The notes below the pieces were generated by a model. The model was not told where the DNA came from. It ran no database searches and worked only from the letters and a program-made list of their open reading frames with translations. The position numbers were made by a program, and so were the translations under genes. Below are positions 1 to 4,981 of a stretch of DNA of 6,936 nt, in pieces; position 1 is the stretch's first letter; every line of letters begins with the position of its first letter. Origin of the DNA: Syntrophus sp. (in: bacteria) (lineage in GTDB: Bacteria; Desulfobacterota; Syntrophia; Syntrophales; UBA5619); assembly GCA_013824905.1 (NCBI GenBank), contig PNOO01000130.1:1-6936 (forward strand), in the 5' to 3' direction.

Positions 1-1
1 C

Positions 2-313
2 ATGAAGTTCACGACGCTCGCGGGCACCATCGGCGGCGGCATCACCACCCCGGGCTTTGTCGGACACTCCAAGTACAACGTTGCGCAGCGGAAGTTCCTC
101 ATCGCCGAGGGAGGCATCAAACGCTTGGTATGGATGCCCACGTCGCTGAAACAGGAGATCGGCGCTCGCTTCAACGAGCGGGCTAAGGAGATCGGCATCC
201 CCGACCTCATCGACCGCATTGCCGATGAAACGATAGGCACCACCGAGGAAGAGATACTGCCTTTTTTGACCGAGAAAAACCACCCGGCTATAACCATGGA
301 TCCCTTAATGTAA
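2..313 (+). CDS. acsB: Acetyl-CoA synthase (CODH/ACS beta subunit), C-terminal end only
   Basis: This is the 3' end of a gene that begins upstream of the window; the ATG at 2 is only the first in-frame methionine, not the start. AcsB makes acetyl-CoA from CO, a methyl group delivered by the corrinoid protein, and coenzyme A, at the nickel-containing cluster A in the cytoplasmic CODH/ACS complex. The ~103 residues match what I know of the family's C-terminus: a glycine-rich TLAGTIGGG stretch, GFVGHSKY, GGIKRLVWMP, ADETIGTTEEE and the terminal HPAITMDPLM. Bacterial AcsB is about 730 residues, so roughly one seventh is visible. There is no cysteine here; the cluster A ligands in the Moorella enzyme lie further upstream and cannot be checked. 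The gene ends with TAA at 311-313, 18 nt before acsC, consistent with one operon. Confidence 0.93.
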   Translation: MKFTTLAGTIGGGITTPGFVGHSKYNVAQRKFLIAEGGIKRLVWMPTSLKQEIGARFNERAKEIGIPDLIDRIADETIGTTEEEILPFLTEKNHPAITMDPLM

Positions 314-331
314 CCTGAAGGAGAGAAATAG

Positions 332-1681
332 ATGGCACTCACCGGCATTGAAATTTTTAAGCATCTCCCCAAGACAAACTGTGGAAAGTGCGGCGTGCCC
401 ACCTGCCTGGCATTTGCCATGGGCCTGGCGGCGGGCAAGGCGGAACTGGCTTCCTGTCCGTTTGTCTCGGATGAAGCAAAGGCCAAACTGGAAGAGGCCT
501 CGGCGCCGCCCATCCGACCGATCAGCATCGTTACCGGCGACAAACCGCTCAAGATCGGAGGTGAAACCGTCCTCTTCCGCCATGAGAAACGCCTCGAAAA
601 CCCGCCGGGCATCGCCATCATGGTAAGCGACACGATGGCCGAAGCGGAAATTTCTCGCCGCCTGCAAAGCTTCAAGCTGTTCCAATATGAACGGGTCGGT
701 ATGAGCTTACGTCCGGAACTGGTGGCTATCAAGTATGCCAGCGGCAATCCGGCGGCTTTTGCCGCTTTGGCGGGAAAGGTGAAGACGGAAACGGATGCCG
801 GCATCATTCTGATCTGCGAGGATATGACTGCCCTGACCGGCGCCGTTGCCGCCTGTGCAGAACGCAAGCCGATTCTCTATTGTGTGACCGAGGCCAACTT
901 CGACGCTCAGGCCAATTTTGCCAAGGAGAAGGGCTTGCCGGTCGTAGCCAAGGGTGCGAACATCGATGAACTGGCTGCGCTGACCGATCGACTGACAAAG
1001 TTGGGTATCAAGGACATCATTCTCGATTCCAGCGCTAGCTCGCTCAAACAGGCATACGCCGACCAGGTCGCGACACGCCGTGCGCCTCTCCTGAAGAAGA
1101 TCCGAGCCTTGGGATTTCCCACGATTGTCTTTCCCGGTGAGCTGACGGATAATCCCCTCAAGGAAGCCTTGATCGCCGCGACATTCATGGCCAAGTACGC
1201 CGGGATCATCGTCCTTTCCGACTTCAGCGGTGAAACGCTCTTCCCGCTCCTGGTCGCCCGGATGAACCTGTTCACCGATCCGCAGCGGCCTCTGGCGACC
1301 GGCGAGGGGATCTACGAAATCGGCGGGCCGAATGAGAACTCGCCGGTCATTCTCACGTGCAACTTCTCTCTGACCTACTTCATTGTCTCCGGGGAGATCG
1401 AGAACACCCGCATGCCGGCGTACCTCTTGATCAAGGACACCGAGGGTCTTTCGGTCATGACTGCATGGGCAGCCGGCAAATTCAGCTCCGATTCTATCGC
1501 CCCCTTCATCAAGAAGTGCGGTATCGCCGACAAAGTGAAGCACCGCAAACTGATCATCCCGGGCTACCTCGCCTCGGAAAGCGGTGGTCTGGAAGAGGAA
1601 CTGCCTGACTGGGAGATTCTGGTCGGCCCACGTGAGGCGGCGCATCTCTTGTCCTACCTCAAAAACAACTGGAAGCCTTAG
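332..1681 (+). CDS. acsC: Corrinoid iron-sulfur protein large (gamma) subunit
   Basis: AcsC carries a cobamide and a low-potential 4Fe-4S cluster, and shuttles the methyl group from methyl-tetrahydrofolate (through AcsE) to cluster A of AcsB. Its usual partner is the small subunit AcsD. The 449-residue length is close to the ~446 of the Moorella protein. The N-terminal cluster motif is complete: Cys17-X2-Cys20-X4-Cys25-X16-Cys42 (TNCGKCGVPTC, then SCP). The centre fits the family's TIM-barrel region. The C-terminal cobamide-binding part shows DTEGLSVMTAWAAGKF from residue 369, and HRKLIIPGYLA from 404, followed by LPDWEILVGPREA. The ATG at 332 is preceded by a purine-rich site (AAGGAGAG, ~318-325) at normal spacing. 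acsE follows 11 nt after the TAG stop. Family assignment is firm. Confidence 0.96.
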   Translation: MALTGIEIFKHLPKTNCGKCGVPTCLAFAMGLAAGKAELASCPFVSDEAKAKLEEASAPPIRPISIVTGDKPLKIGGETVLFRHEKRLENPPGIAIMVSDTMAEAEISRRLQSFKLFQYERVGMSLRPELVAIKYASGNPAAFAALAGKVKTETDAGIILICEDMTALTGAVAACAERKPILYCVTEANFDAQANFAKEKGLPVVAKGANIDELAALTDRLTKLGIKDIILDSSASSLKQAYADQVATRRAPLLKKIRALGFPTIVFPGELTDNPLKEALIAATFMAKYAGIIVLSDFSGETLFPLLVARMNLFTDPQRPLATGEGIYEIGGPNENSPVILTCNFSLTYFIVSGEIENTRMPAYLLIKDTEGLSVMTAWAAGKFSSDSIAPFIKKCGIADKVKHRKLIIPGYLASESGGLEEELPDWEILVGPREAAHLLSYLKNNWKP

Positions 1682-1692
1682 GAGGTTCATTG
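1682..1692 (+). promoter_or_regulatory. Ribosome binding site deciding the acsE start
   Basis: GGAGG at 1681-1685 overlaps the last base of the acsC stop codon and sits 7 nt before the ATG at 1693. The in-frame TTG at 1690 would leave only 4 nt, so ATG 1693 is the better start. The short gap also suggests that acsE translation is linked to acsC. Confidence 0.7.
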
Positions 1693-2571
1693 ATGATACT
1701 CATTGCCGAAAATATCAATGTCATGTCTCAGACGATCGGTCCGGCGCTGAAAGAGCGAAAGGCCGAACCGATACAGGCGCTGGCCAAAGCCGAGACCGCA
1801 GCCGGCGTGCAATACCTGGATCTCAACATCGGCCCATCGAAGAAATTCGGCCACGAGCTTATGCCCTGGCTGGTAGGCATTATTCAGGAGGTGAGCGATC
1901 TGCCGCTCTCCCTGGATACAACCAACGTCGTGGCCATCGAGGAGGGGTTGAAGCTCTGTAAGAAACGTGCCATCATCAATTCCATCTCGCTCCAGCCGGA
2001 GCGGATCGAGCAGACCCTGCCCTTGGTGAAGAAATACAACGCCGAGATGATCGGCCTTTTGTGGGGCGTAGACGGCATGCCCCGGGATGCAAACGAACGC
2101 TGCATGCACACGGTGGATTTGGTTTACAAAGCCAACGAACTGGGCATTCCCAACGAGGATATCTGGATCGATCCGATCGTCACGCCGATCAGCGGCGAGA
2201 TCAACCAGGTGACCGCCTGCGTCGAGTTCATGGGCATGCTTGCCGACATCGCCCCGGGGTGCAAATCGATCGTCGGTCTCTCCAACGTCTCCAACGGGAC
2301 CCCCGATCACCTGCGGCCGATCCTGAACCGCACCTACTTCATCATGCTGATGCGCAACGGACTGTATTCCGCCATCGTCGATGCCTTCGACAAGGAGATG
2401 CAGGATATCGCGTTCGGCCGGAAGCCGAATCTCGTCAGCGTGGTCCACCGGGCCATGGATGGCGAGAGCATCGACCTGGCGAGCCTCACCAAAGAGGAAC
2501 GGGATTATGTCAAGACGGTTCGTGTCCTTACCGGTCAGGCGCTTTTCTCCAACTCCTGGCTTGAAGTATAG
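1693..2571 (+). CDS. acsE: Methyltetrahydrofolate:corrinoid/iron-sulfur protein methyltransferase
   Basis: AcsE transfers the methyl group of methyl-tetrahydrofolate to the Co(I) cobamide of the corrinoid iron-sulfur protein, linking the folate branch to acetyl-CoA synthesis. The protein is a pterin-binding TIM barrel related to dihydropteroate synthase, so it may be mis-annotated as such. Visible landmarks are LDLNIGP (Asp43, Asn45), SLDTTN (Asp75, Asn78), RAIINS (Asn95), IWIDPI (Asp159) and GLSNVSNG (Asn197). They align with the folate-binding residues known from the Moorella enzyme (Asp75, Asn96, Asp160, Asn199). At 292 residues it is about 30 longer than the 262-residue Moorella protein. 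The extra length lies near the C-terminus, around residues 240-280 (region with HRAMDGESIDLASLTKEE). The gene sits directly behind acsC; acsD is not between them. Confidence 0.93.
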   Translation: MILIAENINVMSQTIGPALKERKAEPIQALAKAETAAGVQYLDLNIGPSKKFGHELMPWLVGIIQEVSDLPLSLDTTNVVAIEEGLKLCKKRAIINSISLQPERIEQTLPLVKKYNAEMIGLLWGVDGMPRDANERCMHTVDLVYKANELGIPNEDIWIDPIVTPISGEINQVTACVEFMGMLADIAPGCKSIVGLSNVSNGTPDHLRPILNRTYFIMLMRNGLYSAIVDAFDKEMQDIAFGRKPNLVSVVHRAMDGESIDLASLTKEERDYVKTVRVLTGQALFSNSWLEV

Positions 2572-2582
2572 CGCCACCTGAG

Positions 2583-3221
2583 ATGAGCGGCCTTCCTCCA
2601 CTACCCTCTCCCGGTGGCTATGAGCGGGCCTATGCCGAATCGTACGATCTTGCCTTCAACAAACTCCGCCAGGCCGACCTGGCGGATGTCTGCCGCAAAA
2701 GCGGCGCCGTTCCGGTCGATGCCAACACTGTCCGGTTGCGCTTTCTCAATCGGGATTATCAGATCGACCGCCTCGCGGATGCCGTGACCCTCGGACCGGA
2801 AACGGAACCGATGCCCATCGCCGAGAGGCTCCTCATCCTCCATTATCTCGTCACCGCCGGGGGGACGCCACCCGGAACCGAGCAGATCTCCTTCAAGGAG
2901 GTGCCGGAAGGGGTGGTTTACTATCCCACCTTTTATAAACGGGCAATACGGCCGCTGCTGCCCAAGTTCGGTGCGACGCCTGCCAACCTTATCCCAGCAG
3001 CCGCCATGTTCGGTGGCTGCGATGCGCATCAGGGCGATGCCGCCGTCACCATTCAGGCATTCCCGAAGGTGGCCATTACCTGGGTACTGTGGCGCGGCGA
3101 TGACGAATTCCCTGCGGAAGGCACCATTCTTGTAGACCGAAACATCCAGGATTACCTGCCCACCGAAGATATTGTTGTGTTGTGCCAGACTATCGCGATA
3201 AAATTGTGTCGCGCCGTCTGA
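2583..3221 (+). CDS. DUF3786-family protein of the acs operon, function unknown
   Basis: This 212-residue soluble protein has the look of the DUF3786 family: an FLNRDYQID segment (residues 54-62), ERLLILHYL (81-89), ISFKEVPEGVVYY (102-114), GGCDAHQGD (144-152) and the family-like VLWRGDDEFPAEGTILVD (168-185). No signal peptide or membrane segment is visible. No catalytic motif is evident, and the three cysteines (37, 146, 201) plus Cys209 do not form a cluster motif. It begins 11 nt after acsE, so it is probably co-transcribed with the CODH/ACS genes. I recall such proteins occurring beside acs/cdh genes, which suggests an accessory, assembly or corrinoid-related role, but that is inference. 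The ATG at 2583 has only a weak upstream purine site; the next in-frame methionine is near residue 77, too far in to replace it. Confidence 0.82.
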   Translation: MSGLPPLPSPGGYERAYAESYDLAFNKLRQADLADVCRKSGAVPVDANTVRLRFLNRDYQIDRLADAVTLGPETEPMPIAERLLILHYLVTAGGTPPGTEQISFKEVPEGVVYYPTFYKRAIRPLLPKFGATPANLIPAAAMFGGCDAHQGDAAVTIQAFPKVAITWVLWRGDDEFPAEGTILVDRNIQDYLPTEDIVVLCQTIAIKLCRAV

Positions 3222-3266
3222 TTCATAAAACGATCAAACAGCCGCAGAGCACAGAGGAGGAACACC

Positions 3267-3530
3267 ATGCCGACCGGAAAATGCCCCGGACAGGACAACC
3301 AGAAGCTCACCGTCAGCCTGCATCCGTGTCCCAAGTGCGGCTATGGGGTGGAGATGTTCTCCGACGAGCTCAGGATCAAATGCCCCAAGTGCAAGACCGA
3401 GGTCGTCCGTGAAACGGCGCCCAATTGCCTGCAGTGGTGTGCCTCGGCGAGGCAATGCATCGGAGAGGAGCGCTGGAAGGCCCTCTTCGGCGATGATGGT
3501 CCTGCCGGCCGCGAGCCGGTGGAGAAGTAG
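3267..3530 (+). CDS. Small cysteine-rich zinc-ribbon-like protein
   Basis: The product is 87 residues with eight cysteines. A CPGQD start (Cys6) is followed by a zinc-ribbon pair, CPKC at 21-24 and CPKC at 39-42, and then Cys54, Cys58 and Cys64 in an NCLQWCASARQCIGEERW segment. The four middle cysteines can bind a metal, probably zinc. The third group (C-X3-C-X5-C, perhaps with Cys6) could hold a second metal or an Fe-S cluster, but this is not proven. Similar short proteins are common in anaerobes, often with uninformative names. The start is clear: GAGGAGG at 3254-3260 lies 6 nt before the ATG, the strongest ribosome site in the window. It is 45 nt after the DUF3786 gene and is probably the last gene of the acs operon. 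Binding of nucleic acid or an acs-complex partner is possible; no function is known to me. Confidence 0.8.
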   Translation: MPTGKCPGQDNQKLTVSLHPCPKCGYGVEMFSDELRIKCPKCKTEVVRETAPNCLQWCASARQCIGEERWKALFGDDGPAGREPVEK

Positions 3531-3688
3531 CATATCAATAACAGCCGAAAACCCCCGTTTCTTAACCGATATATACAGACTGCCTATTTGGTTGATCCGG
3601 TTCATGGGTGCTATTGAGTTGAGGCTCTGTTCAATTGAGCCTTGACAGACTTACACCTATACGTAACATAATCCGTATTTGGGATTAA
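3531..3688 (+). other. Non-coding spacer, AT-richer, with a possible promoter and hairpin
   Basis: I see no credible gene in these 158 bases. There is an imperfect hairpin with arms 3619-3627 and 3637-3645 (core GGCTC/GAGCC, outer G-T wobbles, 9-nt loop). It has no T-run after it, so it is at best a weak terminator for the acs operon. Overlapping its right arm is a perfect -35-like TTGACA (3642-3647). TAACAT (3664-3669, 16-bp spacing) or CATAAT (3667-3672, 19-bp spacing) could be a -10. If real, the promoter would transcribe toward the SET-gene relic. Base composition changes from the GC-rich operon to AT-richer sequence here, marking the edge of the accessory island. Confidence 0.4.
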
Positions 3689-3856
3689 AATGAGGATTGC
3701 CATTCGGATGAAGACGAATGGGAGAGGGACTGCCTGTGCGGAAGTAAGAACTGCCGCAAAAGGATCAGGGATTTTAAATATCTGCCAAACGAGGTACAGC
3801 AAAAATACATCAACTTGGGCATTGTCCCCAAATATATTCTGGAAAACTTGAAGTAG
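3689..3856 (+). pseudogene. 5'-truncated SET-domain protein gene, post-SET region and C-terminus
   Basis: The + strand frame ending at TAG 3854-3856 is open only back to a TAA at 3686-3688 and has no start. It encodes about 55 residues. DEDEWERDCLCGSKNCRK carries the C-X-C-X4-C pattern of a post-SET motif, whose cysteines bind zinc in SET-domain lysine methyltransferases. It continues into RIRDFKYLP and a terminal LGIVPKYILENLK. The catalytic SET core (NH-C and Y motifs) is absent; I looked at the + strand frames upstream to 3531 and found no match. The start of homology is blurred just before residue DEDEW, as expected of a deletion endpoint. The assignment rests on a short but characteristic motif. 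A second copy of its tail lies at 4660-4707. Confidence 0.7.
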
Positions 3857-3869
3857 ATTCCTGTGAGGT
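3809..3869 (+). repeat. Direct repeat, left copy (SET-gene tail plus 3' flank)
   Basis: This aligns without gaps to 4660-4720 with 53 of 61 identical positions by my count, including an identical 25-base run. It covers the last 15 sense codons of the SET relic, its TAG stop and 13 bases beyond. Because the likeness continues past the stop codon, it reflects DNA duplication or recombination and not only protein conservation. The copies are 851 bp apart and bracket the toxin-antitoxin pair. Confidence 0.85.
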
Positions 3870-3912
3870 GTCCTCTCGTTAATCGTAATGATTTTCTGTT
3901 GCAATAATTTTC

Positions 3913-3951
3913 TTGCAATGAGAAGTCCCAATAGGTATAACTACCTATAAT
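3913..3951 (+). promoter_or_regulatory. Promoter and palindromic operator of the toxin-antitoxin operon
   Basis: A sigma70-type promoter fits TTGCAA (3913-3918), a 17-bp spacer and TATAAC (3936-3941). A perfect TATAAT at 3946-3951 is an alternative -10, but with a poor -35. The inverted repeat ATAGGTA (3931-3937), loop TAAC, TACCTAT (3942-3948) covers the -10. AbrB-like antitoxins commonly repress their own operons by binding such sites, alone or with the toxin, so this is a good operator candidate. A smaller repeat (GGAAA 3962-3966 / TTTCC 3972-3976) lies in the leader just before the ribosome site. Confidence 0.5.
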
Positions 3952-3988
3952 CCGGATTCCCGGAAAATGTATTTCCTGGAGAAAAGAG

Positions 3989-4234
3989 ATGCAGCTAGTC
4001 AAATTAGGAAAGAAAGGGCAGGTTTCGTTACCCAAGGCGATTCTGCAACAGGCAGGCATCAGCGGCGAAACGCCGCTTTTGGTGGATGCAACGGATGACG
4101 GGGCTATTGTCCTGAGACAGGCGGGCGTCTATCCCATTGAGATCTACAGCGATGAACGGATCGCCTCCTTCCTGGAAGAAGACAAGATGACTCCGGTGCA
4201 GGCGGCCATGATCGATCGCGCCCTGAAAAAATGA
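3989..4234 (+). CDS. AbrB/MazE-type antitoxin of a PIN-toxin pair
   Basis: The 81-residue protein starts with a swapped-hairpin (SpoVT/AbrB-like) DNA-binding domain: VKLGKKGQVSLPKAILQQAGI (residues 4-24), then LLVDATDDGAIVLRQ (30-44). The acidic C-terminal part (SDERIASFLEEDKMTPVQAA) probably wraps the toxin and blocks its active site. In such modules the antitoxin neutralises the toxin and represses the operon. The ATG has GGAG at 3978-3981, 7 nt upstream. Its last four bases overlap the toxin start (ATGA, 4231-4234), the usual coupling that keeps both proteins in balance. I leave the symbol empty because the subfamily cannot be told from sequence by eye. Confidence 0.88.
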   Translation: MQLVKLGKKGQVSLPKAILQQAGISGETPLLVDATDDGAIVLRQAGVYPIEIYSDERIASFLEEDKMTPVQAAMIDRALKK

Positions 4235-4647
4235 AACTGTTTCTCGATGCCAACGTTATTTTCACAGCCGCCTACAGCGCCCAAGGTCTGTCACGGGCAA
4301 TGTTCCGATTGGCTGCCGCAGGAAAATGCGCCCTCTGCACATCTGCCTTTGCCCATGAGGAGGCCGTCAGGAATCTACAGAAAAAGGCGCCGGAAAAAGG
4401 CGCCGTCCTGATCATGCTGATGCAACAGGTGGACATCCTTCCGGAACCGCATCCCCAATGGGTCATACGGGCGGCACGGTTACCCTTGGCAGAAAAGGAT
4501 GCCCCCGTGCTTGCCGCCGCCATCCAGGGGAAGGTTGATATTTTTGTCACTGGCGACCGTCGCGATTTTGGCCACCTGTTCGGTCAGGTTTTGGAAGGGG
4601 TAAAAATAGTGACGCCGGCGGATGCTTTGGCGGCAATCGGTTCATGA
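4231..4647 (+). CDS. PIN-domain toxin, VapC-like ribonuclease
   Basis: This 138-residue PIN-domain protein is the likely toxin of the pair; VapC-type members cut RNA (often tRNA or rRNA) in a Mg2+-dependent way. The acidic active-site residues are all in place: Asp6 in LFLDANVIF, Glu44 in AHEEAVRNL, Asp90 in EKDAPVLAAA, and Asp109 in VTGDRRDFGHL, with Asp112 close by. The length is normal for the family and there is no internal stop or frameshift, so it is probably active. Translation is coupled to the antitoxin by the ATGA overlap. The RNA target cannot be read from the sequence. Both genes are compositionally less GC-rich than the acs operon at their edges and are bracketed by a direct repeat, consistent with acquisition as a module. 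Confidence 0.9.
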   Translation: MKLFLDANVIFTAAYSAQGLSRAMFRLAAAGKCALCTSAFAHEEAVRNLQKKAPEKGAVLIMLMQQVDILPEPHPQWVIRAARLPLAEKDAPVLAAAIQGKVDIFVTGDRRDFGHLFGQVLEGVKIVTPADALAAIGS

Positions 4648-4659
4648 AAACGGCTTTGA

Positions 4660-4707
4660 ATCGAATTAGGCATTGTCCAAAAATACATTCTGGAAAACTT
4701 GAAGTAG
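4660..4707 (+). pseudogene. Second relic of the SET-gene C-terminus
   Basis: After a TGA at 4657-4659 the frame reads IELGIVQKYILENLK and stops at TAG 4705-4707. This corresponds to INLGIVPKYILENLK at the end of the first relic. Several differences are silent or conservative (TTG/TTA, TAT/TAC), suggesting that the copies diverged as coding sequence before or after duplication. Nothing of the post-SET motif remains. It starts 13 bases after the toxin's stop codon, so the junction between toxin module and SET debris is tight. Confidence 0.65.
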
Positions 4708-4720
4708 ATTCTTGTGATGT
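4660..4720 (+). repeat. Direct repeat, right copy
   Basis: Partner of 3809-3869 (53 of 61 identical by hand count). Beyond 4720 the similarity becomes patchy, though both copies are followed within ~30 bases by TTCTGTTGC (3895-3903 and 4738-4746 approximately), so the original homology may have been longer. Confidence 0.85.
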
Positions 4721-4721
4721 A

Positions 4722-4772
4722 TTCGAATAAGCGTCATTCTGTTGCGAAGTTGCAGAATGACGCTTATTCGAA
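4722..4772. repeat. Perfect inverted repeat, 20-bp arms and 11-nt loop
   Basis: Arms 4722-4741 and 4753-4772 are exact reverse complements (inner part GTCATTCTG / CAGAATGAC); the loop is 4742-4752. No T-run follows on either strand, so it is not a textbook intrinsic terminator, although a transcript from the toxin-antitoxin operon would fold strongly here. A perfect palindrome in a gene-poor spacer resembles a REP-like or miniature mobile element. It begins right after the right-hand direct repeat. Confidence 0.85.
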
Positions 4773-4852
4773 AGGTGGAGTGCGTATCAAAATTTCTGGA
4801 TGCTACATTTCTGGAAAAACGCAATTGTTCGTTCCCATAGGTCACCCTGCAG
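4773..4852 (+). other. Spacer with a weak 31-codon reading frame, probably not a gene
   Basis: A frame beginning GTG at 4780 and ending TGA at 4873-4875 would encode a 31-residue peptide ending in GHPADVFIEEV. GGTGGA lies just before the GTG but too close to act as a ribosome site. I do not recognise the peptide. It may be a fragment of a decayed gene or chance; nothing else is visible in this stretch. Confidence 0.2.
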
Positions 4853-4981
4853 ATGTTTTCATTGAAGAGGTTTGAAATACCCTGGTATGACCGCCAACCC
4901 TTTGGAACCATAGAAGAGGCCCACCGGGAAGTCAGGGGAGCCTTGCTATTTGGGCGTGAATATAATAGGGATGAGCCATGA
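4853..4981 (+). CDS. Short hypothetical protein or gene remnant overlapping the HD gene
   Basis: This frame encodes 42 residues and contains segments with natural-looking composition (FEIPWYDRQPFGTIEEAH, REVRGALLFGREYNRDEP). Its TGA stop (4979-4981) overlaps the ATG of the following HD gene as ATGA, the coupling expected of a true upstream gene in an operon. I do not recognise the family. Upstream of ATG 4853 there is only a poor ribosome site (AGGT around 4839-4842) and the frame is closed by a TAG at 4838-4840. It could be an intact tiny protein, or the 3' end of a longer gene whose front was lost when the island formed. Confidence 0.4.
   Translation: MFSLKRFEIPWYDRQPFGTIEEAHREVRGALLFGREYNRDEP

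Noticed and set aside
707..2601. Long minus-strand frames opposite acsC and acsE (327 and 304 residues)
   Set aside because: They are antisense shadows of two confidently identified genes, a common effect of codon bias in GC-rich sequence.
3690..3851. 53-codon + strand frame starting ATG 3690 in a different frame from the SET relic
   Set aside because: No family resemblance and no convincing ribosome site; the overlapping SET frame explains the sequence better.
3857..3930. Integron attC-like recombination site flanking the toxin-antitoxin cassette
   Set aside because: The repeats and palindrome do not show the paired RYYYAAC/GTTRRRY core boxes, and the repeat is explained by SET-gene tails.
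3611..3931. 106-residue minus-strand reading frame, sharing NLLQVFQN-like residues with a minus-strand frame at 4666-4911
   Set aside because: Both are antisense to the SET-gene tail copies; the shared residues come from the direct DNA repeat. The + strand frame carries the recognisable post-SET motif.
4666..4911. 81-residue minus-strand reading frame
   Set aside because: It reads through the perfect inverted repeat and the SET-tail relic, has no ribosome site I can see and no recognisable family.
4961..4966. Perfect TATAAT just before the HD gene
   Set aside because: It would start the transcript only a few bases before the ATG, no -35 sits at 16-18 bp, and it lies in the short frame that overlaps the HD start.
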